Shown here: piece after piece, positions 1 through 8,245 of the stretch
Layout: every line of letters begins with the position of its first letter
Numbering within the stretch: position 1 is the stretch's first letter
Translations under genes and position numbers: made by a program
Assembly (NCBI GenBank): GCA_017545165.1
Contig: JAFWQQ010000008.1
Location: 1 to 51,248, forward strand
Length of the DNA: 51,248 nt
Direction: 5' to 3'
Source: Oscillospiraceae bacterium
GTDB lineage: Bacteria; Bacillota; Clostridia; Oscillospirales; Oscillospiraceae
Notes under the pieces: model-generated
The model's database searches: none
What the model was told of the DNA's origin: nothing
The model's input: only the letters and a program-made list of their open reading frames with translations

Positions 1-80
1 CCTTCATTCCTTCATTCCTTCATTCCTTCATTCCTTCATTCCTTCATTCCTTCATTCCTTCATTCCTTCATTCCTTCATT
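1..80. repeat. (CCTTCATT)10 simple tandem repeat
   Basis: Ten uninterrupted copies of the 8-bp unit CCTTCATT fill the window edge, so the array may extend further left. It ends 5 bp before the -35 box of the murI promoter. Copy-number change by slippage would alter what lies directly upstream of that promoter. Confidence 0.95.
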
Positions 81-85
81 TGTTC

Positions 86-114
86 TTGCCAAGCGCGGCC
101 TTTTGCGCTATAAT
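86..114 (+). promoter_or_regulatory. Sigma-A type promoter for murI
   Basis: TTGCCA (86-91) and a perfect TATAAT (109-114) are separated by 17 bp. Transcription would start near 121, giving a short leader with the GAAAGGGGG ribosome site at 131-139. Confidence 0.8.
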
Positions 115-147
115 CAGGGAAAATTTTGGGGAAAGGGGGCTGCGGCC

Positions 148-951
148 ATGGATCCTCGGCCCATCGGCGTGTTCGACTCCGGCCTGGGCGGGCTTACCGC
201 GTTGCTGGAGCTGCGCCGACTGATGCCGGATGAGAATATCGTCTACTTCGGCGACACGGGCCGCCTGCCCTACGGGGAGAAGACCCTGGCGCAGCTGCGC
301 GTCATGGCGGAGCAGGACCTGGGGCTCATCGCCCAGCAGGGGGTCAAGGCCATTCTGGTGGCCTGCGGCACCCTCTCCAGCAACACCCCCGAGCAGCTGG
401 ACGCCTTCCCCATCCCCTGCACCGGCGTGCTGCGCCCCAGCATCCGGGCCATGGCCGAGGCGCCGGGAACCGGGGCCCTGGGTATCCTCGCCACCCCCGC
501 CACCATCCGCAGCGGCGCCTTTGCGCGGGCCCTGCGGGAAGCCTGCCCGGGCCGGGAGATCCTTCCCGTGGCCTGCCCCAGGCTGGTGCCCCTGATCGAG
601 TCCGGCCACGCCGGGGCGGAGGATCCCCTGCTGCTGGAGGCGGCGGAGGAATACACCGCGCCGCTGCGGCGTGCTTCCGCGGTGCTGCTGGGCTGCACCC
701 ACTATGGAATCGTGGAGGAGGCCCTGCGCCGCTTCCTGCCCGAGGACACCGCCCTGGTCAGCGCCGCCGCCTGCGGAGCCGGGGCCGTGAGAGAGCTGCT
801 GGACCGGGAAGGCCTGCGGGGCGGCAGCGGAGAAGAACAGTATCTGGTCAGCGGGGACCCGGAGGCCTTTGCCGCCTCCGCAAGCCTGCTGCTGGGCCGC
901 TCCATCGCCGGAAGGGTCCGGGGCGTGCCTGTGATGAGGATCGAGCTATGA
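148..951 (+). CDS. murI: Glutamate racemase
   Basis: Interconverts L- and D-glutamate in the cytoplasm to supply D-Glu for peptidoglycan. The N-terminus has the family signature GVFDSGLGGLT. The first catalytic Cys is in VACGTLSS and the second in LLGCTHYG, the two-cysteine base pair of the Asp/Glu racemase family. At 267 aa the length is normal. The ATG at 148 follows GAAAGGGGG at good spacing; the upstream in-frame TTG at 103 lies inside the promoter and is unlikely. The stop overlaps the start of the DUF1934 gene by 4 nt (ATGA), so the two are translationally coupled. Confidence 0.95.
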   Translation: MDPRPIGVFDSGLGGLTALLELRRLMPDENIVYFGDTGRLPYGEKTLAQLRVMAEQDLGLIAQQGVKAILVACGTLSSNTPEQLDAFPIPCTGVLRPSIRAMAEAPGTGALGILATPATIRSGAFARALREACPGREILPVACPRLVPLIESGHAGAEDPLLLEAAEEYTAPLRRASAVLLGCTHYGIVEEALRRFLPEDTALVSAAACGAGAVRELLDREGLRGGSGEEQYLVSGDPEAFAASASLLLGRSIAGRVRGVPVMRIEL

Positions 952-1376
952 TGAAGGACGTTGTCATCTCCATCAACAGCACCTTCGCCTTCGAGGAGGG
1001 GGAGGAGCAGCGCATGGAGTTTACCACAGACGGACAGTATTTCTATGAGGACGAGGTGGGCTGCCTCAGCTACGAGGAGAGCCCCGTCACCGGCCTGGAG
1101 GGCACCCGCACCAGCCTCTTCGTGATGCCGGACCAGGTGGTGGTGGACCGGGAGGGCACCGTCACCAGCCGGATGATCTTCAAGGAGGGACTGAAAAGCG
1201 CCTTCCAGTACGCCACGCCCTTCGGCAGCGCCAACATGGGCATCAATACCCGCCGGATCACCCAGAACATGGGCCAGAACGGCGGCAGCGTGGAGATCGA
1301 CTATGTGGTGGACATGGAGCACGTGGTGGCCTCCCGCAACAAGTTCGAGATCACCGTGCGGGAAGTCCAGCTTTGA
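948..1376 (+). CDS. DUF1934 (YwiB-like) beta-barrel protein
   Basis: A 142-aa protein that resembles the DUF1934 family, small lipocalin-like beta barrels of unknown function in Firmicutes. The start fits the family: VVISINSTFAFE, then a glutamate-rich turn and YFYEDEVGCLSYEESP, followed by alternating strands ending VEIDYVVDMEHVVASRNKFEITV. It is coupled to murI by a 4-nt overlap and is the last gene before a terminator. No catalytic motif is visible. Assignment is by remembered family pattern. Confidence 0.85.
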   Translation: MMKDVVISINSTFAFEEGEEQRMEFTTDGQYFYEDEVGCLSYEESPVTGLEGTRTSLFVMPDQVVVDREGTVTSRMIFKEGLKSAFQYATPFGSANMGINTRRITQNMGQNGGSVEIDYVVDMEHVVASRNKFEITVREVQL

Positions 1377-1396
1377 AAATTTTGTTTTGAGAAAAT

Positions 1397-1421
1397 GCCC
1401 TGACTTTGTCGGGGCGTTTTT
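1397..1421 (+). terminator. Intrinsic terminator of murI-DUF1934
   Basis: An 8-bp stem, GCCCTGAC with GTCGGGGC (one G-U pair), closes a 3-nt loop and is followed by GTTTTTCTTTT. Confidence 0.85.
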
Positions 1422-1455
1422 CTTTTCAAAATGAAAAACTTTTTCAAAAAAGCTG

Positions 1456-1501
1456 TTGACAAAGCTGTATGACTGTGTTATTGTACTACTCGTCTAATAC
1501 A
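1456..1501 (+). promoter_or_regulatory. Promoter and overlapping operator of the YtrA-type operon
   Basis: TTGACA (1456-1461), 17 bp, TATTGT (1479-1484). Overlapping the -10 box and the start point is an imperfect palindrome at 1482-1501, TGTACTACTCGTCTAATACA, with half-sites TGTAnTA and TAnTACA. Its position suits repression by the adjacent GntR-type regulator (inference). Confidence 0.7.
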
Positions 1502-1523
1502 TTGACACAAAGGAGGCCTGTCC

Positions 1524-1907
1524 ATGGAATGGAACTTCCGCGGGGATCAGCCCATCTATTCCCAGCTGATCCAGCGCATCAAGCAGGGCATCGTCTCCGG
1601 CGAGCTGCCGCCCGGCGGACGGCTCCCCTCGGTGCGGGACCTGGCCATGGAGGCCGGGGTCAACCCCAACACCATGCAGCGGGCGCTGCAGGAGCTGGAA
1701 CGGGAGGGAATGGTTTTTTCCCAGCGAACCGCCGGCCGCTTTGTCACGGAGGACGTAAGGCTCATCGAAGGAGCCAAGCGGGCCTTTGCCCAGGAACACA
1801 TCCGCGCGTTCCTGGAGGGCATGCACAAGCTTGGCTATGGCAGGGAGGAGATCCTTTCCCTGCTGCAGGAAGAAAAGGAGGAAGAACATGGCAATTCTGG
1901 AATGTAA
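1524..1907 (+). CDS. GntR family transcriptional regulator, YtrA subfamily
   Basis: A 127-aa repressor with an N-terminal winged helix (about residues 8-75; the segment LPSVRDLAMEAGVNPNTMQR holds the recognition helix) and a short C-terminal helical tail instead of a ligand domain. That is the architecture and length of the YtrA subfamily, whose genes usually precede ABC exporter genes answering to cell-envelope stress. AAAGGAGG precedes the ATG. Its end overlaps the ABC ATPase gene by 20 nt. Autoregulation through the palindrome at 1482-1501 is likely. Confidence 0.9.
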   Translation: MEWNFRGDQPIYSQLIQRIKQGIVSGELPPGGRLPSVRDLAMEAGVNPNTMQRALQELEREGMVFSQRTAGRFVTEDVRLIEGAKRAFAQEHIRAFLEGMHKLGYGREEILSLLQEEKEEEHGNSGM

Positions 1908-2583
1908 AAATCTTTCCAAGCGCTACGGCAAAAAGACGGCGCTGGAAAGCGTGAACCTGAGCATCGAGCCCGGCCGGGTGGTGGGCCTGCTGGGGCCCAA
2001 CGGCAGCGGCAAGACCACTCTGATCAAGCTCATCAACGGCCTGCTGACCCCCAGCGCCGGCGAGGTCCTCATCGGCGGGCAGAAGCCCGGGCCCCTGACC
2101 AAGGCGGCGGTGGCCTACCTGCCGGATCGGGACTATCTGGCGGACTGGATGACGGTTCAGCAGCAGATCCGCCTGTTCCAGGACTTTTATCCGGATTTCG
2201 ACGCGGATAAGGCCATGGAAATGCTGCTGCGCCTGAACGTGGACCCGAATCAGAAGTTCAAGGCCCTGTCCAAGGGCACCCGGGAGAAGGTCCAGCTCAT
2301 CCTGGTGATGAGCCGCAAGGCCCAGCTCTATCTGCTGGACGAGCCCATCGGCGGCGTGGACCCCGCCACCCGGGACTATATCCTGGACACCATCATCCGC
2401 AACTACAACCCCGAGGCCGCCGTGGTGATCTCCACGCACCTGATCGCCGATGTGGAGCAGGTGCTGGACGAGGCGATCTTCTTGCAGAACGGCTCTGTGC
2501 TCCTGCATGAGTCCGTGGACGACATCCGCGAGACCAGGGGCATGAGCGTGGACCGGTATTTCAGGGAGGTATTCAAATGCTGA
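1888..2583 (+). CDS. ABC transporter ATP-binding protein
   Basis: A 231-aa nucleotide-binding subunit. Walker A is GPNGSGKTT, Walker B is LYLLDEP, followed by the D-loop GGVDPATR and the H-loop STHL. The signature motif is atypical: LSKGTREKVQ in place of LSGGQ, as is common in the YtrB/EcsA-like exporter group. The ATG at 1888 follows AGGAGGAAGAAC. It overlaps the regulator upstream and the permease downstream, so all three are one translational unit. Substrate unknown; drug or peptide export or envelope stress is the usual role of this layout. Confidence 0.93.
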   Translation: MAILECKNLSKRYGKKTALESVNLSIEPGRVVGLLGPNGSGKTTLIKLINGLLTPSAGEVLIGGQKPGPLTKAAVAYLPDRDYLADWMTVQQQIRLFQDFYPDFDADKAMEMLLRLNVDPNQKFKALSKGTREKVQLILVMSRKAQLYLLDEPIGGVDPATRDYILDTIIRNYNPEAAVVISTHLIADVEQVLDEAIFLQNGSVLLHESVDDIRETRGMSVDRYFREVFKC

Positions 2584-3389
2584 GCAAACTGTTGAAATAT
2601 GAATTCCGCGCCACCGGGCGGATCCTGCTGCCCATGCTGGGCGCGGTGACGGGTCTGATCCTGCTGGCCAATCTCTCCGTGCGTCTGCTGGACCGGGTGC
2701 AGAGCGGTCTGCTGGTCTTTGTCTTTGGTTTTGTCATCGTGGCCGCTTTCATCGCCGTGATCCTGGCGGAGATCATGCCGGTCATCGTCATGGTACTGCG
2801 CTTCTACCGGAATCTCCTGGGCAGCGAGGGCTATTTGATGCACACCCTGCCGGTGAACGTCCACCAGCTGGTCTGGTCCAAGCTGATCGTCTCCCTGGTC
2901 TGGGTGCTGGTCACCAACCTGTTCATCTTCCTGCTGGGCGGCCTTTCCGCGCTGTTCCAGTCCGGCACCAACCTGGCGGAGATCTTCCGCGGCCTCCCCT
3001 CGCTGGCGGAGCTGGCGGAGATGTTCCCGGGCGTCACCGCGGCGAATCTTACGACTCTGCTTGTTGAGATCTGCGTCCTCATCATCCTGGCCAGTCTGGT
3101 CAGCTGCCTGCACTTCTACGCGGCCATGTCCCTGGGGCACATCTTCTCCCGGGACAAGATCCTGATGAGCGTGCTCTTCTTCATCGGCATCACCATCCTC
3201 TTCAACGTCCTGGGCAACCTGCTGAGCCTGGCAGGGATCCGCCATGCCGTGAATCTGGAAAGCTTTGAGGCAACCTGGCGCACGGTCCTCACCGCCGGCG
3301 GCTGGGCCATGCTGGGCCTGGCCATCCGCGGGGCGATCCTCTACCTCCTCACGGTGTTGGGTCTGCGGCGCGGTCTGAATCTGGCATGA
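2577..3389 (+). CDS. ABC transporter permease (membrane subunit)
   Basis: A 270-aa integral membrane protein with about six hydrophobic segments. The first is near residues 15-35, with others in GLLVFVFGFVIVAAFIAV, KLIVSLVWVLVTNLFIFLLG, VEICVLIILASLVS, VLFFIGITILFNVLGNLL and the C-terminus. It starts within the last codons of the ATPase gene and its stop overlaps the HAD gene start (ATGA). The pairing with a YtrA-type regulator and ATPase makes it the channel of the same transporter. It has no recognisable substrate motif. Confidence 0.88.
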   Translation: MLSKLLKYEFRATGRILLPMLGAVTGLILLANLSVRLLDRVQSGLLVFVFGFVIVAAFIAVILAEIMPVIVMVLRFYRNLLGSEGYLMHTLPVNVHQLVWSKLIVSLVWVLVTNLFIFLLGGLSALFQSGTNLAEIFRGLPSLAELAEMFPGVTAANLTTLLVEICVLIILASLVSCLHFYAAMSLGHIFSRDKILMSVLFFIGITILFNVLGNLLSLAGIRHAVNLESFEATWRTVLTAGGWAMLGLAIRGAILYLLTVLGLRRGLNLA

Positions 3390-4231
3390 TCAGGAAGCTC
3401 ATCGCCTTCGACCTGGACGGGACGCTGTTCGACGACGACAAGGGCATCCCCGCGGAAAACCTGCGGGCGCTGGAGGCGGCCGCGGACCGGGACTGGGTCC
3501 TGGTCCCGGCCACCGGGCGCATGGCGCCGGGCATCCCGGAAAACGTCCGCTCCCTCCCCTTCTGCCGGTACTACATCGTCTCCAACGGGGCCGGGGTCTA
3601 CGACGCCGCGGAGGACAAGGTCCTGCTGCGGGAGGAGATCCCGGCGGAGCTGGCCATCCGCTGCTGCGAGCACATGGACACGCTGCCGGTGGTCTACGAC
3701 TGCTATCAGAACGACAGGGGCTGGATGACCCGCAGCATGTACGACAGCTGCGAGGACTTCTTCCCCTTCGAGCCCCACATGTACCGGATGGTGAAGCTGC
3801 TGCGCGTCCCCGTGGAGGAGCTGAAGGCGACCCTGCGGGCGCGGGGAGAGCCGGTGCAGAAGATGCAGATGTTCTTCCGGCCCCGGGATCTGGCCCTGCG
3901 GGCGCAGGAGCTGGAGCGCTTCCCAAGGCTGTTCCCGGAGCTCTGCGGCACCACCTCGGTGTCCAACAACATCGAGATCAACAGCGCCCGGGCCGGGAAG
4001 GGCAAGGCCCTGCTGGCCCTGGCGGAGCTGCTGGGCATCCCCCGGGAGGACACCGTGGCCTTCGGCGACGGCACCAACGACTGCGAGATGCTGGAGATGG
4101 CGGGCCTGGGCGTGGCCATGGGCAACGCCGACCCCCAGGTCAAGGCCATTGCGGATGAGATCACCGGCAGCAACCGCGAGGCGGGTGTGGGAAAGCTCCT
4201 CCTTCGCCTGCTGGCGGAAGACGGGACCTGA
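3386..4231 (+). CDS. HAD-superfamily phosphatase, Cof/YidA type
   Basis: A 281-aa HAD hydrolase. Motif I is AFDLDGTLFDDD with the nucleophilic Asp, motif II is in VPATGR, motif III lies near the Lys in ARAGKGKAL, and motif IV is FGDGTNDCEMLEMAG. The large C2-type cap between residues about 85 and 190 is that of the Cof/YidA group, which dephosphorylates sugar phosphates and cofactors such as FMN or PLP. It overlaps the permease stop by 4 nt, so it rides in the transporter operon, although a functional link is not obvious. Confidence 0.92.
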   Translation: MIRKLIAFDLDGTLFDDDKGIPAENLRALEAAADRDWVLVPATGRMAPGIPENVRSLPFCRYYIVSNGAGVYDAAEDKVLLREEIPAELAIRCCEHMDTLPVVYDCYQNDRGWMTRSMYDSCEDFFPFEPHMYRMVKLLRVPVEELKATLRARGEPVQKMQMFFRPRDLALRAQELERFPRLFPELCGTTSVSNNIEINSARAGKGKALLALAELLGIPREDTVAFGDGTNDCEMLEMAGLGVAMGNADPQVKAIADEITGSNREAGVGKLLLRLLAEDGT

Positions 4232-4253
4232 TCCAAAAAATGCAGAAAAAGAC

Positions 4254-4289
4254 GGAAAAGCGCAGAGGCTCCGGTCTCTGTGCTTTTCC
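4254..4289 (+). terminator. Hairpin terminator after the HAD gene
   Basis: A 14-bp stem, GGAAAAGCGCAGAG with CTCTGTGCTTTTCC (one G-U pair), closes an 8-nt loop. The T run is short and sits inside the stem, so termination strength is uncertain. Confidence 0.7.
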
Positions 4290-4424
4290 TCCTCGCCCAT
4301 CCGGCGTACTTGCGCGGAATGTGGAAAAAGAATATTATAAATCCATCCTCCCGATGAAACCTTTTGCGCCGCTCATCCGTTTTTCTGATACAGGCAAAAA
4401 AAGAGAACGAAGGAGGGAACCTCG

Positions 4425-4868
4425 ATGTATCCATCGACCCTGCGCCGGACAGGCGCCCTGTTTCTTCTGCTGGCCCTGACGCTCACGCTGGCGGGCTGCG
4501 AAATGCTTAAAACCGAAGACATGGAGCAGCGGGTCCGCGCCATGCTGGATATGAATGTGGCCGGGGACCGGGAGGGCTCCTATGCGCTGCTGTTTCCCGG
4601 AATCACCGACGAGGAAACCTACCGGGAGACCTTTCCGCTGATCCAGGAGTATTTCCCCATCACGGAGGGATATTCCCTGACGCTGGAGAGCTACCATATC
4701 ACAAAACAGATCGGAACGAGCCGTCGAACCGTCGAAGACGCGGAATACCGGATAAGCTTTGACGAACAGGAATTCAAAATCTACGTCCAGTACGTCACGG
4801 AAGCGAAGCTGGCAGGCTTCACCGAGTTCCGTGTGGTCAGCCAGAGGGACCTGATCGGGGCCGCGTGA
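4425..4868 (+). CDS. Small predicted lipoprotein of unknown function
   Basis: A 147-aa protein with a type II signal peptide: basic start MYPSTLRR, hydrophobic core LFLLLALTLTL, lipobox LAGC with the lipidated Cys near residue 25. The rest is a small alpha/beta domain rich in acidic residues with no catalytic motif I recognise; the helix-then-strands pattern recalls DUF3887/NTF2-like folds, but this is a guess. AAGGAGGGAACCTCG precedes the ATG. It is monocistronic and followed by a repeat-rich gap. Confidence 0.75.
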   Translation: MYPSTLRRTGALFLLLALTLTLAGCEMLKTEDMEQRVRAMLDMNVAGDREGSYALLFPGITDEETYRETFPLIQEYFPITEGYSLTLESYHITKQIGTSRRTVEDAEYRISFDEQEFKIYVQYVTEAKLAGFTEFRVVSQRDLIGAA

Positions 4869-4957
4869 GCGGGACCTCCCCGGCGCTTCACGGCAGCTTT
4901 CCGCCTTGCGGCGCGGGGAGAGGCAAGTGCGTAGGGTCTATCTCTCCGGCGCGGGGC

Positions 4958-5180
4958 GGCGGGCGATTCGTGAATCGCCCCTACGAAGGAGGACGGGACG
5001 CAGGTGCGGAGCGGCGGGCCGCCGAGGGCGTCGGCCCCTACGGGAGCGCGGACGCCGCCGCGGGACGGCGGGCGATTCGTGAATCGCCCCTACGAAGGAG
5101 GACGGGACGCAGGCGCGGAGCGGCGGGCCGCCGAGGGGCAAGCCCCTCCCCTACGGTGGGGACGGACGCCGCCGCGGGGC
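4958..5180. repeat. Two-copy tandem of a 109-bp GC-rich palindromic unit
   Basis: The palindrome GGGCGATTCGTGAATCGCCC occurs at 4961-4980 and again at 5070-5089, exactly 109 bp apart. Each is followed by CCTACGAAGGAGGACGGGAC and a second palindromic block around GGCGGGCCGCC. A third copy of the palindrome is at 15132-15151. Open frames across this region come from the GC-rich repeat and are not believable genes. Confidence 0.85.
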
Positions 5181-5187
5181 GGAACGC

Positions 5188-5242
5188 AACAGAAGGGTGC
5201 GGCGAATTCGTACAAGCTGCGAATTCGCCACACCCTTCTGTT
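5188..5242. terminator. Long intergenic hairpin
   Basis: AACAGAAGGGTG plus GGCGAATTCG pairs with CGAATTCGCC plus CACCCTTCTGTT: 22 pairs with one mismatch and an 8-nt loop. There is no strong T tract, so it may be a repeat-associated structure rather than a true terminator. It is followed at 5262-5285 by another short palindrome, GGGCGACCAAAGGTCGCCC. Confidence 0.6.
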
Positions 5243-5293
5243 TACATGATCCCTGTTCCGCCGGGCGACCAAAGGTCGCCCCTACGGTGACTC

Positions 5294-5456
5294 ATACTAA
5301 AACCTAATAAGAAGAAGACAAAGACTTGCGAGATGGATTTGTGTCAGGCGAGGCGCTTTTCGCAGCGAAAAATGGAGATATATTTGCAAGGAAAGCAACG
5401 AAGCATGGCGCGAATCCAGCCGCAAAGATTGTCTGATTTCTATTAGGTTTTAGTAT
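5294..5456. mobile_element. 163-bp MITE-like element with 16-bp perfect terminal inverted repeats
   Basis: ATACTAAAACCTAATA (5294-5309) is repeated inverted and perfect at 5441-5456. The interior continues as an imperfect palindrome (AGACAA...TTGCG and GGATTtGtGtCAgGC have inverted partners on the other side). It encodes nothing convincing. Its last base is also the last base of the trxB stop codon. Confidence 0.85.
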
Positions 5457-6358
5457 CAGCGGTCCAGCCAGCGGCAGGCGGCCAGGGCGGCCACGGCTCC
5501 GTCGGCGGCGGCGGTGGTGAGCTGGCGGACGGTCTTCTTTCGGCAGTCTCCGGCCACGAAAAGGCCCTCGGCGGCGGTCAGGCAGTCCTCGCCGGAATCG
5601 GCGTAGCCGGCCTTGTCCCGCCGGAGCCAAGGGGCGAAGGCCTCCAGATCCGGCTGGTGGCCGATGGCCACGAAGAGCCCCTCCACGGGGATCTCCCGGC
5701 TCCGGCCCTCCTGCTCCACCAGGACGCCGCGCAGCTCGTCCTCCCCCAGCAGGGCGGTGACGGAGGCGTTCAGCACGAACTCCACGTTCTCCCTCTGCCC
5801 CAGGGCTTCCACCAGCTTCTGCTCGCCCCGGAAGGAATCCCGGCGGTGGATGAGATAGACCTTCGAGCAGCTCTCGCTCAGAAGCAGAGCGTCCTGCAGG
5901 GCGCTGTTGCCGCCGCCATTGACGGCCACGGCCTTGCCCTTGTAAAAGGCCCCGTCGCAGACGGCGCAGTAGCCCACGCCGCTGCCTACCAGCTCCTCCT
6001 CCCGCTCCACGCCCAGCATCCGGGGCCGGGCGCCGCAGGCCAGGATCACCGCCCGGCCCTCGAAGGCCGCGCCGGAATCGCAGCGGGCGGTCCAGGTCTC
6101 GCCGGTCTTCTCCAGGCCGGTGACCTCCTCCAGCTCCACCTCGGCCCCCTGCTCCATGGCCTGCTCCAGCAGCTTGTCCCCCAGCTCGCTGCCGCTGACG
6201 GACAGGAAGCCCGGGAAGTTCTCCACCCGGGGGGACCAGGTGATCTGCCCGCCGAAGGCGGCCTTCTCCAGCACCAGGACGCGCTTGCCCGCCCGGCAGG
6301 CGTAGGTGGCGGCGGTCAGCCCCGCGGGCCCTCCGCCGATGATCAGAATATCGTACAT
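5456..6358 (-). CDS. trxB: Thioredoxin-disulfide reductase
   Basis: An NADPH- and FAD-dependent reductase that recycles thioredoxin. The 300-aa protein starts MYDILIIGGGPAGLTAATYA, the FAD dinucleotide fold. The redox-active pair is CAVCDG near residue 130, followed by the NADPH-binding GGGNSALQDALLL. The C-terminal FAD motif is GLFVAGDCRKKTVRQLTTAAA. I chose the ATG at 6358 because it directly precedes the FAD fold and has AAGGATG upstream; a longer frame adds 40 unrelated residues. It lies 34 bp downstream of the DUF5050-like gene. A MITE ends exactly at its stop codon. Confidence 0.95.
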   Translation of the reverse strand: MYDILIIGGGPAGLTAATYACRAGKRVLVLEKAAFGGQITWSPRVENFPGFLSVSGSELGDKLLEQAMEQGAEVELEEVTGLEKTGETWTARCDSGAAFEGRAVILACGARPRMLGVEREEELVGSGVGYCAVCDGAFYKGKAVAVNGGGNSALQDALLLSESCSKVYLIHRRDSFRGEQKLVEALGQRENVEFVLNASVTALLGEDELRGVLVEQEGRSREIPVEGLFVAIGHQPDLEAFAPWLRRDKAGYADSGEDCLTAAEGLFVAGDCRKKTVRQLTTAAADGAVAALAACRWLDR

Positions 6359-6392
6359 GTTGAACATCCTTTCAAAAGCGCAGATGTCTGTT

Positions 6393-8114
6393 TCAGCCCA
6401 GGGCTTCAGGCAGACTCCCGTCCAAATTGCTCCGATACAGTTTCGTGCTTTCGTAATAGTAGAGCTTGTCTCCGACAATGCAGAGCTCGTCGTATCTTCC
6501 GGAGCAGACCAACTCCCACGACAGGGAATCGTTCAGGCGGTACAGCCCGTCGGACAAAGAAGCGTAGATCCTTGTCCCGTCACAGTTGAAGGAAGGGCCG
6601 GTATAAATATACAGAGAGCTCAAGCCGCTTCCATCCAGCCGGCAGCGGAGGAACTCGCCTGTCGCGGAATTGCCGGTCCCAAGAAAATACAGCCACTCTC
6701 CGTCGGAGAAAAGATATTCGCAAAGAACCGAATGCTTTGAGCTAAGATCGGCTTTGTTGCTCCCATCCAGATCCATGACGCTCAGTTTTCCGTAGTAGAG
6801 ACCCCCATGGGCCCATTCCACAGGATCGGAGAAGTAGATCTTGTCGCTGACAATGCAGAAGGGGATTCCGTATCCGCTTCCCCGGAACAGGACCTGCAGA
6901 TCGCCCCCGTCCAGATCACAGCTCACCAGGTCCGTTCCCGCGCCGAAATAAAGCCGGCCGTCATAATAGGTCACGTCAAACACGCCTTTATCGCAGGAAT
7001 AGATCTTTTCCGCGAAATCAGAGCCCTCCTGGACCCGCATGAGAGCGTAGGGCGCCTGAAAATACAGCGTCCCATCCACCAGATTCAGCCCGCCGATCAG
7101 GCCTGCGGACATCAGGCTGGTTGTTTCCCTTGTCTCCAGATCCTCCCGGATCAGGCTCTTGAACCTGCTGCCGGACCAAGTAACGTAATAGGCATATTGG
7201 CTGTCTCCCGTGGCAAATCCTCCGTTGGCAAGATTGCCATAGCCGAGGGACAACGGGCTTGCCTTCTCGGCGGTCTGCGGCGAAGCCCCCAGAATCTCCG
7301 CCAGCTTGTCCAGTGACTTCCCCTGAACGGGAACGCCAACTTCCCTATCCTCGGGAGCCAGCGTTGCCAGCCACTTTCCGCGGTTAAATTCCATGAGCTG
7401 CGCGTAATAGCTCTCCCTGTCCACCTGCTCCTGATTGATGGTGAAGACCTCGCTGTCCTCCTTCGGCATGCTCAAGCCGCCTGCCGAATAGAATTCAGCA
7501 GCCTGGTAACAGAATTCATAGGCCAGGGGGCAGTCTTCTTCCAGAAGATAGTAAAAATAGGACCAATATCCCTTTACTCCGGCGCTGATATACAGATAGT
7601 TCTTCCCTTGAAACGCGAGGACTGAAACGCCGCCAAGGTGCATCCCCTTCGCCTGGGAGAGATCGATCTGCTGCTCAAACAGGCAAAGCGCCCCCTCGTC
7701 TTCCTCGACCCAAAGGCTGACATAGCTTCCTTCGTCCCGCTCTTCGCTGAAAGGCAGCTCGACCCAGAGCACCAAGGCTTTTCTCCCGTCCAGTTCGAAC
7801 AGCTCGCCCAGGCAGGCGTCCTTCTCCTCCTGAGAATAGTCCTCATAGCCGGCCTCCTGCATGGTCAGCTCCAGAGCCGCCGCCAGGGAGCCCGCCGTTC
7901 TGGCCTCTTCTTCGGCAGGCAGGTCCTCGGCCAGAGCCTCCATCCCCCCGCAGCTCCATACCCCGGCAGCGGAAGAAAGAAACAGGGCCAAACTCAGCAG
8001 CGCCGCCAGCGCCGCTTTCATTCCGCAGCCTTTCCCTGGGATCGTTTTTCTCCGGGAATCGCTTCGGCGCGCGCCTTTCTCCCGGGCAATTCCGCGCGGA
8101 GGACAGGTTTTCAT
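6393..8114 (-). CDS. Exported DUF5050-like repeat protein
   Basis: Up to 573 aa. A hydrophobic segment (AALAALLSLALFLSSAAG) marks a signal peptide. The C-terminal half, from about residue 290 on, consists of repeated units such as LNLVDGTLYFQAP, VTYYDGRLYFGAG, CIVSDKIYFSDP, FSDGEWLYFLGTG and CIVGDKLYYYES, the DUF5050 beta-propeller pattern. The start is ambiguous: ATG 8114 has GAGAGGAG 8 nt upstream but gives a long basic extension, while ATG 8021 has AGGGAAAGG and gives a compact signal peptide. Probably outside the cell, in adhesion or sensing (inference). Confidence 0.75.
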   Translation of the reverse strand: MKTCPPRGIAREKGARRSDSRRKTIPGKGCGMKAALAALLSLALFLSSAAGVWSCGGMEALAEDLPAEEEARTAGSLAAALELTMQEAGYEDYSQEEKDACLGELFELDGRKALVLWVELPFSEERDEGSYVSLWVEEDEGALCLFEQQIDLSQAKGMHLGGVSVLAFQGKNYLYISAGVKGYWSYFYYLLEEDCPLAYEFCYQAAEFYSAGGLSMPKEDSEVFTINQEQVDRESYYAQLMEFNRGKWLATLAPEDREVGVPVQGKSLDKLAEILGASPQTAEKASPLSLGYGNLANGGFATGDSQYAYYVTWSGSRFKSLIREDLETRETTSLMSAGLIGGLNLVDGTLYFQAPYALMRVQEGSDFAEKIYSCDKGVFDVTYYDGRLYFGAGTDLVSCDLDGGDLQVLFRGSGYGIPFCIVSDKIYFSDPVEWAHGGLYYGKLSVMDLDGSNKADLSSKHSVLCEYLFSDGEWLYFLGTGNSATGEFLRCRLDGSGLSSLYIYTGPSFNCDGTRIYASLSDGLYRLNDSLSWELVCSGRYDELCIVGDKLYYYESTKLYRSNLDGSLPEALG

Positions 8115-8190
8115 ACGCGTTTCTCCTCTCAAAAAGATTTGATGCAGCTTCGCATGATCAAAGGTAGTTTACCATTTTCCGGACTTCTTT

Positions 8191-8229
8191 ACAACAAAAA
8201 AGGAACCTCGAGGGTTCCTTTTTTGTTGT
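8191..8229 (-). terminator. Terminator downstream of nrdD
   Basis: A perfect 17-bp stem, ACAACAAAAAAGGAACC with GGTTCCTTTTTTGTTGT, closes a 5-nt loop. The A/T flanks supply a T tract on both strands, but only nrdD points into it. Confidence 0.9.
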
Positions 8230-8245
8230 CGTCCCGCAGGATCGT

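Noticed and set aside
4865-5290. Open frames of 80-140 codons across the GC-rich repeats
   Set aside because: They repeat with the 109-bp unit, lack ribosome sites and consist of Arg/Gly/Ala strings typical of GC-rich non-coding DNA.
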